Assembly (NCBI RefSeq): GCF_009363755.1
Contig: NZ_CP045417.1
Coordinates: 2,852,001-2,916,000 of the forward strand
Reading direction: 5' to 3'
DNA: 64,000 nt
Source of the DNA: Halomonas sp. THAF5a
GTDB taxonomy: Bacteria; Pseudomonadota; Gammaproteobacteria; Pseudomonadales; Halomonadaceae
Shown: positions 10,001 to 19,552 of the stretch, piece by piece
How positions within the stretch are numbered: position 1 is the first letter of the stretch
Layout: each line of letters starts with the position of its first letter
Translations under genes and position numbers: made by a program
Notes under the pieces: model-generated
What the model was told of the DNA's origin: nothing
The model's input: only the letters and a program-made list of their open reading frames with translations
Database searches by the model: none

Positions 10001-11037
10001 CCCGCCTCCCCGTCGCCGCTCTCCGGCATGCGCCGCAGCCGCTTGGTCCAGCGCTGGCGCGCGTACTTGCGCAGGTTGGCCACGTTGTCGGTCTCGTCGA
10101 CGATGTCCTGGCCGAGGATCGCCTCGAGCATGTCCTCCAGGGTGACCAGCCCGACCCAGGTCCCGAGCTCGTCGTAGACCACGCAGAGGTGCTGGCGGTC
10201 GCGCAGCATGACCGCGAAGAGGTGCTCGACGTTCTCGTCCTCCTGGACGCTGCGCACCGGATGCATCAGCGACTTGAGGGTCGTCTCCGGCGCGGCGTGG
10301 TAGGTGTCGGCCTTGTGCACGTAGCCCAGCGCCTGCTCGCCGCCGTCCATCACCGGGAAGCGGGTGAAGGCCGAGCGTCCGAGCTGCTCGTCGAACTCCG
10401 CCACGCTCATCTGCGGCTTGACGGTGACCGAGACCGTGCGCGGCGTCATCACCTCCTTCACCCCGATCTCGTGCAGGTTGATGATGTTGGTGATCACCCG
10501 CACCTCGTCGGCGTCCAGGGCCCGCTCCTCCAGGCCGATCTGCGCCAGCGCCTTGATCTCGCCGCGCATGTCGGTGTCGTGCTCGTGGCGGCCGATGCGC
10601 CGGGTGATCGCCTCGGAGAGCCAGATGAACGGCTTCATCGCCCACACCATCGCCCCCAGCACCTTGACCAGGCTCCCCGCCAGCTGGCGCCAGTAGGTGG
10701 CGCCGATGGTCTTGGGAATGATCTCGGAAACGAACAGGATCAGCAGCGTCATCACCGCCGAGGCGATGCCGAGCCAGGCCTCGCCGAACACCACCGTGAC
10801 CTGGGCGCCCACGCCGGTGGCCCCCACGGTGTGGGCGATGGTGTTGAGGGTCAGGATGGCGGCCAGCGGCTGGTCGATATTCTGCTTGAGATGGGCCAGG
10901 CGGCGATGCAGCTCGGGGCGCGTCTCGCGCAGCCCGGCCACGTAGCTCGGCGTCATCGAGAGCAGCGCCGCCTCGAGCAGCGAGCAGATGAATGAGACGC
11001 CGATGGAGAGGGCGGCAAACGCGGCTAGCAGGAACAT
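9997..11037 (-). CDS. CNNM-family membrane protein with CBS pair (hemolysin-like)
   Basis: The 346-residue product has an N-terminal DUF21/CNNM transmembrane domain, with helices at about 3-23, 60-80, 90-112 and 125-145 and the family's FVSEIIPKTIG motif. A cytoplasmic CBS pair follows (about 200-325, with VMTPRTV and YDELGTWVGLVTLEDMLE). The family is linked to Mg2+ or Co2+ homeostasis. Unlike YtfL/CorB-type relatives it has no C-terminal CorC_HlyC domain, so it is a short member. It lies convergent to queG. Substrate is not determinable here. Confidence 0.85.
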   Translation of the reverse strand: MFLLAAFAALSIGVSFICSLLEAALLSMTPSYVAGLRETRPELHRRLAHLKQNIDQPLAAILTLNTIAHTVGATGVGAQVTVVFGEAWLGIASAVMTLLILFVSEIIPKTIGATYWRQLAGSLVKVLGAMVWAMKPFIWLSEAITRRIGRHEHDTDMRGEIKALAQIGLEERALDADEVRVITNIINLHEIGVKEVMTPRTVSVTVKPQMSVAEFDEQLGRSAFTRFPVMDGGEQALGYVHKADTYHAAPETTLKSLMHPVRSVQEDENVEHLFAVMLRDRQHLCVVYDELGTWVGLVTLEDMLEAILGQDIVDETDNVANLRKYARQRWTKRLRRMPESGDGEAG

Positions 11038-11117
11038 GAGGGCCTCGCGTCAGGAGTCAGGGACGCCGTCGGGCGGCGTCGGGGCGGGCGGCAGGGCTCG
11101 GGGCGGCGCTATCGGCC

Positions 11118-11717
11118 TCACTCCTCCTCGTCGCTACGCGCATCGGCCGTCTTGAGCAGGGTGGTGCGGTAGTGGGCGAGCTCGGCGATGGACTCGCGGA
11201 TATCGTCCATGGCGAGGTGCACGTTGCGCTTCTGGAAGCCCGCCAGGGCGCCCGGGTTCCAGCGCTTGGCGAGCTCCTTGAGGGTCGAGACGTCGAGGTT
11301 GCGGTAGTGGAAGAAGGCCAGCAGCTCGGGCATCTCCCGCTCCAGGAAGCGGCGATCCTGGTGGATGCTGTTGCCGCACATCGGCGAGGCGCCGGCCTCG
11401 ACGTGGGCGGCGAGGAACTCGAGGGTGCGCCGCTCGGCCTCGGCGGTGTCGACCCGGCTCTCCTTGACCCGCTCCACCAGCCCCGAGGCCCCGTGGGTCC
11501 GGGTGTTCCACTCGTCCATGGCGTCGAGCAGTGCGTCGGGCTGGTGCACCGCGATCACCGGGCCCTCGGCGATGATATTGAGATCGGCGTCGGTGACCAG
11601 GGTGGCGATCTCGATGATGCGCTCGCGGTTCGGGTCGAGCCCGGTCATCTCGAGGTCGATCCAGATCAGGCGCTGGCGTCGCGCATCGGCGGTGGCGGGC
11701 GTGGGGTGCTCGGTCAT
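11118..11717 (-). CDS. orn: Oligoribonuclease
   Basis: Orn degrades 2- to 5-nucleotide RNA remnants and pGpG, and is often essential in gammaproteobacteria. The 199-residue product shows the DEDDh exonuclease motifs: [13 protein letters not shown] at residues ~17-29, a middle aspartate segment, and the C-terminal [14 protein letters not shown]. Length is typical (E. coli 181). It diverges from rsgA, the conserved arrangement. The 86-base intergenic region contains TACAAT at 11769-11774, which could be the -10 of rsgA. Confidence 0.97.
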   Translation of the reverse strand: MTEHPTPATADARRQRLIWIDLEMTGLDPNRERIIEIATLVTDADLNIIAEGPVIAVHQPDALLDAMDEWNTRTHGASGLVERVKESRVDTAEAERRTLEFLAAHVEAGASPMCGNSIHQDRRFLEREMPELLAFFHYRNLDVSTLKELAKRWNPGALAGFQKRNVHLAMDDIRESIAELAHYRTTLLKTADARSDEEE

Positions 11718-11803
11718 GGGGGCTTCCTTGGGGGCGCCGGCGGACGACAGCGGGCGCCTTGGGTGAGTACAATGCGCCCTATTGTAGCGAGCTTCGGGCC
11801 CCC

Positions 11804-12841
11804 ATGAGCAAACGCAAGTTGAGCCGCCAGCAGCGCTGGCGCATCGAGAAGGTCCAGGCCGAGCGCGCCCGCCGCGCCGATCGGCGCAAGGCCAAGGACA
11901 GCGACAAGCTGGCCGCCGGCGAGTACGGGCCGGAGCAGAACGGCCGCGTGATCGCCCACTTCGGGCGCACCCTGGACGTGCGCGCCGATGCGGGCGGCGA
12001 GACCGTGCGCTGCCACCTGCGCGCCAACCTCGAGGGGCTGGTCACCGGCGACCGGGTGATCTGGCGCGCCGCCCACGACGCCCGGGACGGCGTGGTGGTG
12101 GCCCGGGGCGAGCGCGCCAGCGTGCTGGAGCGCCCCGACCCCCGCGGCCAGCTGAAGCCGGTGGCCGCCAACATCGACCAGATCCTGATCGTCTTCGCGG
12201 TGGAGCCCGCGCCCCACGCCAACCTGATCGATCGCTACCTGGTGGCCGCCGAGGCCACCGGCATCGCGCCTGTGCTGGTGCTCAACAAGATCGACCTGCT
12301 GCCGGCCGAGGGCGGCGAGCTGCGCGCACTGCTGGCGCGCTACGAGGCGCTGGGCTATCCGGTGGTGACCACCACCACCGAGCGCGAGGGCGGCCTCTCG
12401 GCGCTCTACGCGCGGCTCGCCGGCCGCACCTCGGTGTTCGTCGGCCAGAGCGGCGTGGGCAAGTCGTCGCTGATTGACCGCCTGCTGCCAGACGAGGCGC
12501 TGCGCATCGGCGCGCTCTCCGAGGACTCCCGCAAGGGTCGCCACACCACCACCACCGCGCGGCTCTACCGCTTCGCGCCGGGCGAACCCGACGACGCCGA
12601 GGCCGGCGAGCTGATCGACTCTCCCGGGATCCGCGAGTTCGGCCTGACCCACCTGGACGAGCAGCAGGTCACCGAGGGCTTCATCGAGTTTCGCGAGGTG
12701 CTGGGGCGCTGTCGCTTCCGCGACTGTCGCCACCGCCAGGAACCGGGCTGCGCCCTGCTCGCCGCCGTGGAGCGCGGCGAGATCCACCCCGAGCGCTTCG
12801 CCAGCTACCGACGCATCGTCGAGAGTCTTGTGACAAGCTGA
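11804..12841 (+). CDS. rsgA: Ribosome small-subunit GTPase RsgA
   Basis: RsgA is a circularly permuted GTPase that checks late 30S subunit maturation. I start it at [10 protein letters not shown] (345 residues); the 15 residues upstream overlap the orn promoter. An OB fold comes first (about 40-110). The permuted G domain follows, with G4 NKID, then G1 GQSGVGKSS, then G3 DSPGIREFG. The C-terminal zinc knuckle has CRFRDCRH and EPGC. The basic N terminus is normal for gammaproteobacterial RsgA. It leads the rsgA-rhdA-psd string. Confidence 0.96.
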   Translation: MSKRKLSRQQRWRIEKVQAERARRADRRKAKDSDKLAAGEYGPEQNGRVIAHFGRTLDVRADAGGETVRCHLRANLEGLVTGDRVIWRAAHDARDGVVVARGERASVLERPDPRGQLKPVAANIDQILIVFAVEPAPHANLIDRYLVAAEATGIAPVLVLNKIDLLPAEGGELRALLARYEALGYPVVTTTTEREGGLSALYARLAGRTSVFVGQSGVGKSSLIDRLLPDEALRIGALSEDSRKGRHTTTTARLYRFAPGEPDDAEAGELIDSPGIREFGLTHLDEQQVTEGFIEFREVLGRCRFRDCRHRQEPGCALLAAVERGEIHPERFASYRRIVESLVTS

Positions 12842-12945
12842 CAGGACACAGGCCCCGGGCGACCAACCCGAGGCGCGACTGTCCGCATCGCGGAGCCTAC
12901 CTCGAGGCGCCGAATTCAAGGAGCCGACTTTAAGGAGAGTGTGCC

Positions 12946-13776
12946 ATGAGTTCCGAAGACAACCTGCTGCCGCTGATCGTCGAGCCCGACCAGCTGGCCG
13001 CCCGGCTCGACGAGCCCTCGCTTTTGATCATCGACGTGCCGCTCAAGGCCGAGAGCCATGACGCGGGCCACGTGCCCGGCGCCCTCTTCCTCGATCATCG
13101 CCGGCTGCTGGCCGGCGAGGGTGAGGTGCCCAACGAGGTGCCCTCCGTCGAGGCGCTGTCGCGGCTCTTCTCGTCCCTCGGACTGACCCGCGACACCCAC
13201 GTGGTGGCCTACGATGACGAGGGCGGCGGCTGGGCCGGCCGCCTGCTGTGGACCCTGGAGCTGATCGGCCACACCCGCTACTCCTACCTCAACGGCGGCC
13301 TCCACGCCTGGCGCGAGGCCGGCCTGCCGCTCTCCACCGAGACGCACGCCCCCGCACCCAGCGACTACCAGGCCGAGCTGCTCCATCCCGAGGTCGCCAT
13401 CGATCGCCTCGAGCTCGAGGAGCGCCTGGGCGACAAGGGCTTCGCCATCTGGGACGCCCGCTCGCGGGCCGAGTACGACGGCGAGAAGGGCAACAACCGT
13501 CGCCTGGGCCACGTGCCCGGGGCGGTCAACCTGGAGTGGACCCGGGCCATGGACCCCGAGCGTGGACTGCGCCTGCGCGACTACGCCGAGCTCGTCACCG
13601 AGCTCGAGGCCATCGGCATCACGCCGGACATGGAGGTGGTCACCCACTGCCAGAGCCACCACCGCAGCGGCTTCACCTGGCTCGTGGGCCGCGCCCTGGG
13701 CTTCGAGAAGATCCGCGCCTACCCCGGCTCTTGGCAGGAGTGGGGCAACCGCGACGACACCCCCATCGAGACCTGA
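12946..13776 (+). CDS. rhdA: Thiosulfate sulfurtransferase (rhodanese, RhdA-like)
   Basis: This is a two-domain rhodanese of 276 residues. The first domain (about 10-130) is non-catalytic. The second (about 150-275) carries the active loop HCQSHHRSG, in which the cysteine forms the persulfide. The loop resembles the CQTHHRS loop of Azotobacter and Pseudomonas RhdA, whose gene also lies beside psd. A good ribosome binding site (AAGGAG, 12931-12936) precedes the ATG at 12946. It probably moves sulfane sulfur to cyanide or other acceptors; the physiological acceptor is not evident. A GC hairpin follows the gene. Confidence 0.92.
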   Translation: MSSEDNLLPLIVEPDQLAARLDEPSLLIIDVPLKAESHDAGHVPGALFLDHRRLLAGEGEVPNEVPSVEALSRLFSSLGLTRDTHVVAYDDEGGGWAGRLLWTLELIGHTRYSYLNGGLHAWREAGLPLSTETHAPAPSDYQAELLHPEVAIDRLELEERLGDKGFAIWDARSRAEYDGEKGNNRRLGHVPGAVNLEWTRAMDPERGLRLRDYAELVTELEAIGITPDMEVVTHCQSHHRSGFTWLVGRALGFEKIRAYPGSWQEWGNRDDTPIET

Positions 13777-13790
13777 TCGCCCGCTTCGAC

Positions 13791-13813
13791 GGCCACGCCC
13801 GGGCGTGGCCTTT
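13791..13813 (+). terminator. Rho-independent-like terminator after rhdA
   Basis: A perfect GC-rich inverted repeat, GGCCACG facing CGTGGCC around CCCGGG, is followed by TTT. It lies between rhdA and psd on the same strand. The T run is short, so termination may be partial. Confidence 0.6.
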
Positions 13814-13843
13814 CCTCCCCGCTTCCCTGATGGACGACCGCCC

Positions 13844-14683
13844 GTGTCATTCGCTCGACTCTTCGCCCTGATCCAGTACCCCCTGCCTCACCACCTGCTC
13901 TCGCGACTGGTGGGACGGCTCGCCAGCTGCCGCGTGCCCTGGCTGAAGAACGCCCTGATCCGGGCCTTCATCCGCCGGTTCGAGGTCGACATGGACGAGG
14001 CCGCCGAGCCCGACCCGACCGCCTACGCGACCTTCAACGACTTCTTCACCCGCGCCCTGGAGGAGGACGCCCGGCCGATCGGCGAGGGCATGGTCTCCCC
14101 CGCCGACGGCACCCTCTCGCAGTTCGGCCCCATCGAGGCCGGCCAGCTGATCCAGGCCAAGGGCCACCGCTTCTCGGCCATGGAGCTGCTCGGCGGCGAC
14201 GGCGAGGCGGCCCGGCGCTACCTGGGCGGCAGCTTCGCCACCGTCTACCTCTCGCCGAGCGACTACCACCGGGTGCACATGCCCGTCGGCGGCACCCTGA
14301 CCTCGATGGTCTACGTGCCGGGACGCCTCTTCTCGGTGAACGCCGCCACCACCCACCACGTGCCCAACCTCTTCGCCCGCAACGAGCGGCTGGTGTGCCA
14401 CTTCGACACCGAGCACGGCCCCATGGTGATGGTGCTGGTGGGGGCGATGATCGTCGCCGCCATCGAGACGGTGTGGGCCGGGCAGGTCACGCCGCTCTCC
14501 GGCGAGGTGCAGCGCATCCGATTCGACACCCCGGTGCGCCTGGAGAAGGGCGAGGAGATGGGCCGCTTCAAGCTCGGCTCCACCGTGGTGATGGCCTTCG
14601 CCGAGCCGGTGGACTTCGGCGACCTGGCGCCCGAGCAGGCGGTGCGCATGGGGCAGTCGCTGGGGCACGCCACGTCCACGTGA
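13844..14683 (+). CDS. psd: Phosphatidylserine decarboxylase proenzyme
   Basis: Psd makes phosphatidylethanolamine from phosphatidylserine at the inner membrane. The start is a GTG ([11 protein letters not shown]), because no in-frame ATG gives the conserved N terminus; this yields 279 residues. The family motifs FNDFFTR, SPADGT and YHRVHMP are present. The self-cleavage site is LGST near residue 242: cleavage between Gly and Ser turns the serine into the pyruvoyl cofactor. It lies downstream of rsgA and rhdA. Its 3' end faces cas6, with only 17 bases between stops, so this is the left edge of the CRISPR island. Confidence 0.95.
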   Translation: MSFARLFALIQYPLPHHLLSRLVGRLASCRVPWLKNALIRAFIRRFEVDMDEAAEPDPTAYATFNDFFTRALEEDARPIGEGMVSPADGTLSQFGPIEAGQLIQAKGHRFSAMELLGGDGEAARRYLGGSFATVYLSPSDYHRVHMPVGGTLTSMVYVPGRLFSVNAATTHHVPNLFARNERLVCHFDTEHGPMVMVLVGAMIVAAIETVWAGQVTPLSGEVQRIRFDTPVRLEKGEEMGRFKLGSTVVMAFAEPVDFGDLAPEQAVRMGQSLGHATST

Positions 14684-14700
14684 CAGCGGCAGACGCCGCG

Positions 14701-15681
14701 CTAGACGGGCGAGCCAGCCTCGCCGCCATGCACCAACTGATACTGGCCGAGGCCATGGCTGACGTTCTTGCCAAGATGGGTGAACTGGCCCAGCCATAGC
14801 CAAGGCCACCAGGCCTTCAGGGCATCCCCCGTCAGGTGGATATCCCCCACCAGACCGTCCAGCCGGATGGCACGACCCTGCCGACTCGACTGGCGCTCCC
14901 AGCGATACAGGCGCATTTCGGTAGACAGCGCCAAGCCATCGCTGGTCGGCGGCGCCGGTCGCATTGCGGCGCCCGCCACCAGTTTCAGGCGCCGCACCAG
15001 AGCGGCGAGCAAGATAGGTGGTGTCACCTGTTCGGGGTGGCAGAGCCGACCACGATGCTGCAACCGCACCGGACTCATGAAGCGCAGCGTCAACGTGCTC
15101 AGGTCGTCTGGCACCCCTGCAGGCTGTAGCAGTCGGGCAAGGTGCGGTGACCATTCACTGTGAGCTTCCTGCCAGACCTCGTTCCAACGCTGCCCCTGAT
15201 AGTGCTGGACCGATACCAGCCGCGCCCGCCCCCGGCGCGTGCCCAGCCCCTTGTAGAGCGCGCGCTGCCAGGCCCGCACAAGCAGTTCGACATCGGCCGG
15301 GGAAAGGCCGAAGACGGCCATCTCGAACTGGAACTGCGCCCCGGGGCGCAACGTATGGGGGCGTGTCACCGGCGAGCGCAGGATATAGGGCGGCGGCGGT
15401 GTGGGATGGCCTGGACTGGCGGTGCCCAGCGCCTTGGGCTCGAATAAGGCAGGGTAGCGGCAGGAGCGCAGCAGCGGGCAGCCCTCGCAGCTCGCCATCC
15501 CGGTCATGCAGGAAAGCTCTCGCAGCGCATGGCCCAGGGCACCTCGCAGCGTGGCACCAGCAAAACCCGGCAAGTGAATCGGCTGCTCGGCCACCGTCTG
15601 CAGACGATAGAGCCCCATCGGCAGCCCGGCGCTCACGGCCGTATCGAGCTGCTGGCCGGCTGTCGCTTCCATCACCCTCAT
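14701..15681 (-). CDS. cas6: CRISPR pre-crRNA endoribonuclease Cas6
   Basis: Cas6 cuts the array transcript inside each repeat to leave an 8-nt 5' tag. The 326-residue product opens with a RAMP fold (GLYRLQTV, residues 23-30). It then has FAGATLRGALGHAL and a four-cysteine cluster at C58, C65, C68 and C74 in the form CEGCPLLRSC, typical of this Cas6 subfamily. The C terminus has the Gly-rich GQFTHLGKNVSHGLGQYQL loop. Which histidine is catalytic cannot be settled here. It is the last gene of the cmr operon, 4 bases after cmr6. It presumably recognises the 36-bp repeat of the adjacent array and would leave the tag AUUAAGAC. Confidence 0.88.
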   Translation of the reverse strand: MRVMEATAGQQLDTAVSAGLPMGLYRLQTVAEQPIHLPGFAGATLRGALGHALRELSCMTGMASCEGCPLLRSCRYPALFEPKALGTASPGHPTPPPPYILRSPVTRPHTLRPGAQFQFEMAVFGLSPADVELLVRAWQRALYKGLGTRRGRARLVSVQHYQGQRWNEVWQEAHSEWSPHLARLLQPAGVPDDLSTLTLRFMSPVRLQHRGRLCHPEQVTPPILLAALVRRLKLVAGAAMRPAPPTSDGLALSTEMRLYRWERQSSRQGRAIRLDGLVGDIHLTGDALKAWWPWLWLGQFTHLGKNVSHGLGQYQLVHGGEAGSPV

Positions 15682-15685
15682 CCGC

Positions 15686-16843
15686 CTAGTCTCCCCATAG
15701 CTCGCGCCTGAGCTGCTTGAACTCCTTGAGCTTGTTCTTGCTGCCGTGCGTCTTCAGGAAGGACTGGACCAGCGCCAGCAAGGCATCGCGATCCGCTTCC
15801 GGCCAGTGCACGGCGGCCTCCCTGACATCGGCCAGCAGCGCGTTGCGAAAGTCGCCACCGCTGCTGGGATTCTGGTTGACCGATTCCTGCACGGCCCGCT
15901 CCAGCCAGGCCAGCCGCTGCTGGCTCGGCGACAGGGCCGCCAGCGCCTGCCGCTCGCGCGCCTCCTCCCAGGCCTGCTCGATATCTCGTGTCCAGTCGTC
16001 AAGCTTCTTGACCACATCGTCATCACAGGCCGCGAAGCTGCCGTAGCCGGCCGCCGTCTTGGCACCGGCGCCGGCATGCCACAGGGCGCGCTCCAGCATT
16101 TCCTCCACCAGCGCCAGCAGCGCCGGCGTGTCGTCGCGCCGCACCCGCGGCGCGAAGGGAAACGCCAGGCTCGTCTGCTTGACGGCCAGGAACGGCACCG
16201 GGACCGGATCATGCCAGTCGGCGGGCAGGGTCTCGCGGATGCCAGGCTGCTCGGCCCCCTGCTCGTACCACTGGCCCATATGCGGCGTCATGGTATCGAT
16301 CACCAGCGAGACCGGCTCCACCGGCAAGGCGTCGAAGAACAGCACCTCGCCGGCAACGAACTCATCGCTTGCGGCCGGATCCTTGCTGCGGCTGCCGAAG
16401 ATCCGCTTGAGCGCCGCCTCAGGCTCGGCCAGGTGCTGCTCGATCCAGGCGCGTACCAGGCCCTTGACGCTGCTGCCGGGCAGGTAGGGCACCCCGAGGG
16501 TGGGATGAAACAGCAAGCCGTTCTCCACCGGGTGCGGAAGGCCAAGCCCGGTGGCAAAATGCCAGCGGGAGCTGAACGCGCACTGGCGCCCGCCGCGGTG
16601 CGCCATCAGTGCAGCCTGGCGCATCCAGTGTGCCTTGAGTGCATCGGGGTCACCCACTCTCAGCGCCCCGGGACCCGGGGCACACAGCGTCTTGAGGAAA
16701 TCGCTCTTGGCCTCGTTGCCCAGCGAAAAGTCGCGCGCATACTGGGCGAAGAAGCGCTCGAACCATAGCCCCGGGTGGCCCTGCCCCCTTGCGGGAAAGC
16801 TCGCCGGCGCCCGGTGCTCGGCATAGAGTGGCAGCCCGGTCAT
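15686..16843 (-). CDS. cmr6: Type III-B subunit Cmr6
   Basis: Cmr6 is a Cas7-like RAMP subunit at the head end of the Cmr effector. Starting at MTGLPLYAEH it has 385 residues. Features are the RAMP motif YLPGSSVKGLVRAW (residues ~133-146), the LVIDTMTPHMGQWY segment and a Gly-rich AGAKTAAGYG loop (~268-277). A long charged C-terminal extension (about 285-385) goes beyond the core Cmr6 fold and is helical in character. The start overlaps the cmr5 stop (ATGA), so the genes are translationally coupled. The larger frame upstream of this start is a shadow of cmr5. Confidence 0.9.
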   Translation of the reverse strand: MTGLPLYAEHRAPASFPARGQGHPGLWFERFFAQYARDFSLGNEAKSDFLKTLCAPGPGALRVGDPDALKAHWMRQAALMAHRGGRQCAFSSRWHFATGLGLPHPVENGLLFHPTLGVPYLPGSSVKGLVRAWIEQHLAEPEAALKRIFGSRSKDPAASDEFVAGEVLFFDALPVEPVSLVIDTMTPHMGQWYEQGAEQPGIRETLPADWHDPVPVPFLAVKQTSLAFPFAPRVRRDDTPALLALVEEMLERALWHAGAGAKTAAGYGSFAACDDDVVKKLDDWTRDIEQAWEEARERQALAALSPSQQRLAWLERAVQESVNQNPSSGGDFRNALLADVREAAVHWPEADRDALLALVQSFLKTHGSKNKLKEFKQLRRELWGD

Positions 16844-17412
16844 CGCGCCTCCTCCACGTCGTCCTTGACGATCAGCGCCTCGGCAAACTTCTTGGCCCAG
16901 GCCAGCATAGCCTGGGTCTCCGCCGTGGCGCGCCGGTAGTGATGCTGGTCCTGGCTCATCAACGCCTGCAGCAATACTGGCTCGGCGGGATGCAGCCCCG
17001 GAGTGACCGCCTGGCCGGCATACACGGCCCCGTCGCCGCACAGCCAGTCTTCCAGCAGCTTGTAGATCACCCCGTAGGCCGCATAGTTGGTGCGCTTGGC
17101 GAAATAAAACGCCATCGCCTGGCCAAAGCCGTTCATCTGGATCATGGCCGGCAGGCGGCGCAGGTAGCTCTTGAGCTGCGTGTGCTGGTACTGGCTGTTT
17201 TCCGACTCGGCCAGCGCCTCCTGCAGCCGCTGCAGCGCAAACTCGGCGCGGCGCTGCTCGACCAGGCGCAGCGACCGACCGCTGCTTGACGACATCCCAA
17301 CCGCCTTTGGCCGACAAGTCTCACGGGGTGGTGAGCGATCGCCTGACCTGGACACTCTGGCCTGCAGCACCCCCGAGGACGCGTTACCGGACTTCTGCTT
17401 TTTCTTGCTCAT
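16840..17412 (-). CDS. cmr5: Type III-B small subunit Cmr5
   Basis: Cmr5 is the helical small subunit (Cas11) forming the belly filament of the Cmr complex. The family core begins around RSLRLVEQRRAEFAL and includes YLRRLPAMIQMNGFGQAMAF. I choose the start MSKKKQKSGN at 17412 because it overlaps the cmr4 stop as ATGA, giving 190 residues. The alternative start MSSSSGRSLR (17295) gives 151 residues, closer to the usual size. If the longer form is made, it has a ~38-residue Lys/Arg/Ser-rich N-terminal tail. That tail is unusual and could touch RNA. Confidence 0.88.
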   Translation of the reverse strand: MSKKKQKSGNASSGVLQARVSRSGDRSPPRETCRPKAVGMSSSSGRSLRLVEQRRAEFALQRLQEALAESENSQYQHTQLKSYLRRLPAMIQMNGFGQAMAFYFAKRTNYAAYGVIYKLLEDWLCGDGAVYAGQAVTPGLHPAEPVLLQALMSQDQHHYRRATAETQAMLAWAKKFAEALIVKDDVEEAR

Positions 17413-18332
17413 GCCTCGCCCCCCTTTGCCTCGCTGCCCAGCCGGGCCACCCGGCACCAGCCCATGCCGGTGGTCTCGTTGCCGCCGACCTGCAGATAGG
17501 GTCCGTCGTCGAACAGCGCCTGCAGGGTCTGCTCAAGCAGCTCGGCGCTGCTCAGCTCGCGGTGGGTCTCGCTGCGCGGCGGCTGGGCCGCCAGCACGCA
17601 GTAGAGCAGGGTATCCGGCGGCAGGCTCTCTTCGTGCCAAAGCGCGCCACCCTCTACGGTCTTGGTGTCGCTGCTGATGCGCACGTGGGGCAGCACCGGG
17701 ATAGCGCTACGACAGAAGTGGCTGAAGCTGTCGTCGTCCACCAGGGTCAGCTGAGTGGTCAGCGCCTTTCGCGTGTCGTCTTCCGCCAGGCCGGCGACTG
17801 GCGCCACCAGGGCCAGTATCCGCTCCACCCAGGCCTCGACTTCCGGCCAGGCCGCCGGCGTGAAGGCGAACTCTTCCAGGAACAGAGTCTCCGACTGCTG
17901 CGACCCGGCCACCAGGGCGGTGCCCGCCGCCACATCGGGAATCGTCGATGCCTCACCCGCCAGACCGGCCCGGGCGCGATCGGCCAGCAGGCGACGCAGC
18001 AGCGCCGGGCAGGTGACCAGGCGGAAATGGCCGGTCAACGAGCGCACCGGCAGCAGCAGCAGACGGGCATCGCTGACCAGCAATGCACCGGCATGCTCGG
18101 AGGCATTCAACGTATCCGGCCCGAAGGCCGTCGTCTTGAGGTCTTTTTCCATGCCCAGCTGATCGGCGCGAGCACGCAGCGCGCCCTTCATCGCCGAACC
18201 GAAGACGCAGGGCCACTGGCTGTGGATCTCGCGCTGGATGGGCAGGTCGATCAGCTCTTCCTTGCCGCCCCCGCCGGCATGCAGCGGTGTCTCGGCGAAG
18301 AGTCCCAGCATCTGATGTGTCATGGCCGTCAT
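17409..18332 (-). CDS. cmr4: Type III-B backbone subunit Cmr4 (target-RNA slicer)
   Basis: Cmr4 is the Cas7 backbone subunit that cuts target RNA at 6-nt intervals. The 307-residue product has the conserved N terminus LFAETPLHAGGGGKEELIDL. Asp29 in this stretch matches the catalytic aspartate of the family. It is followed by PIQRE, and GSAMKGALRARA forms the RAMP motif. The Gly-rich GGNETTGMGWC lies near the C terminus. A strong Shine-Dalgarno AAGGAAGG lies 7 bases before the ATG at 18332. A 50-base gap separates it from cmr3, the only real break in the core operon. Confidence 0.92.
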   Translation of the reverse strand: MTAMTHQMLGLFAETPLHAGGGGKEELIDLPIQREIHSQWPCVFGSAMKGALRARADQLGMEKDLKTTAFGPDTLNASEHAGALLVSDARLLLLPVRSLTGHFRLVTCPALLRRLLADRARAGLAGEASTIPDVAAGTALVAGSQQSETLFLEEFAFTPAAWPEVEAWVERILALVAPVAGLAEDDTRKALTTQLTLVDDDSFSHFCRSAIPVLPHVRISSDTKTVEGGALWHEESLPPDTLLYCVLAAQPPRSETHRELSSAELLEQTLQALFDDGPYLQVGGNETTGMGWCRVARLGSEAKGGEA

Positions 18333-18382
18333 GTCTGCCTTCCTTGAATAAGCTGTTGTAAAGAGATGAGGGAACGTGCCGC

Positions 18383-19552
18383 TCAGCGCCAGCGGCCCAG
18401 GCAGAACCGCCCGAAGCCCCAGGCCTGCTCCTCGCCCAGAACGACCGACTGCAGCGCCGCGGCCAGGGCGGCGGGCTCGGCCTCGACCGGTTCGCAGCAG
18501 TAGACGCTGCCGGGTGCGACAAGGCTGCGCACGGCACGCGGCCGGCGCTGCTGCTGGTCCCAGCCGCCCAGGCGCTGGGCGCGGCCCATGGCTGCACTGA
18601 CCAGGCGCAGCTCGACGCCATTGATCCTGCCCTGCCAGTGGGTGGTGATGCCCTGGTCATCGCAGACCGGGGTAAACCCCGGCAGGCACCACTCGGCCTG
18701 GTCGTCGTGGCGAAAGGCGCCCGGCGTTTCCAGCATCAGCGCCACCCCGCGATCCCCCGCCTGCAGTGTGGGCCCATCGCCCATCGACGGTGCCTTCACG
18801 GCCTGGATCTCGACCTGCGCCTCGCGCCCTTCGCCGCCCAGCCGCACGCTGGTGTCGTCAGGCAGACGAGCGGCCAGGTCTTCCGGCACGCCATCGAGCT
18901 CCAGCCCGATCCGCAATGAACTATCCGGGCGAAAGCGAAGATGGCGCGTCTGGTAGAGCTGCCCGTCCTGCACAGTGGCCCGTTGCGTGTCTCGCCCGAT
19001 GCCCAGGCGCGGCTCGCTGTCGAGGTGCTCATGGCGCCAGACCAGGTCCTTGGCCTCGGGGCACTCGCCCGCCTGCCAGCGAGCCAGACCATTGGCGGTC
19101 AGCCAGGCGCCCTCCACCGGCTTGCTGCCGGCCGGCGCACCATCCAGCGCCGGCAGCGCCACCCGACCGAGGTCGCAGCGCACTGGCTCGCCGACGCGCA
19201 GTCGTGACAGTACCTTCTTGCCCTGGGCGTCCTCGCCGATCAGCAGATCGGCCGGCACCGGATAGAGGCGTTCATCGCCCTGGTAGAGGTGTGGGCCGGT
19301 CACCCGCAGCTCGCCAAGCTGCTGACCGTTGCCTAGCCAGGCGAAGTCGGCCTGCGCGGCGCGATCGGTGGCGAAACGGCGCCAATCGACGCCGGCGAGA
19401 TCCCCCAGATGCGTGCGAATGGCCCCCATCAAGGTGGTGACGGGGGGGGGAAACTGCGACTCCAGCTGGCCGACACCCACCGCATCGTGGGCACGCGCCT
19501 CGCGGAAGAACCAGCTGTCCACGGTCTGGAACAACCAACGCTGGCGACTCAT
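18383..19552 (-). CDS. cmr3: Type III-B subunit Cmr3
   Basis: Cmr3 is the Cas5-like subunit that holds the crRNA 5' tag next to Cas10. Starting at MSRQRWLFQT it has 389 residues. The N terminus DSWFFREARAHDAVG matches the family's DxxFFRDxRPxD-type motif. It is followed by PPPVTTLMGAIRTHL and a C-terminal Gly-rich LGEEQAWGFGRFCLG. The start overlaps the cas10 stop by four bases. The upstream extension of the open frame lies within cas10 and is rejected. Confidence 0.9.
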   Translation of the reverse strand: MSRQRWLFQTVDSWFFREARAHDAVGVGQLESQFPPPVTTLMGAIRTHLGDLAGVDWRRFATDRAAQADFAWLGNGQQLGELRVTGPHLYQGDERLYPVPADLLIGEDAQGKKVLSRLRVGEPVRCDLGRVALPALDGAPAGSKPVEGAWLTANGLARWQAGECPEAKDLVWRHEHLDSEPRLGIGRDTQRATVQDGQLYQTRHLRFRPDSSLRIGLELDGVPEDLAARLPDDTSVRLGGEGREAQVEIQAVKAPSMGDGPTLQAGDRGVALMLETPGAFRHDDQAEWCLPGFTPVCDDQGITTHWQGRINGVELRLVSAAMGRAQRLGGWDQQQRRPRAVRSLVAPGSVYCCEPVEAEPAALAAALQSVVLGEEQAWGFGRFCLGRWR

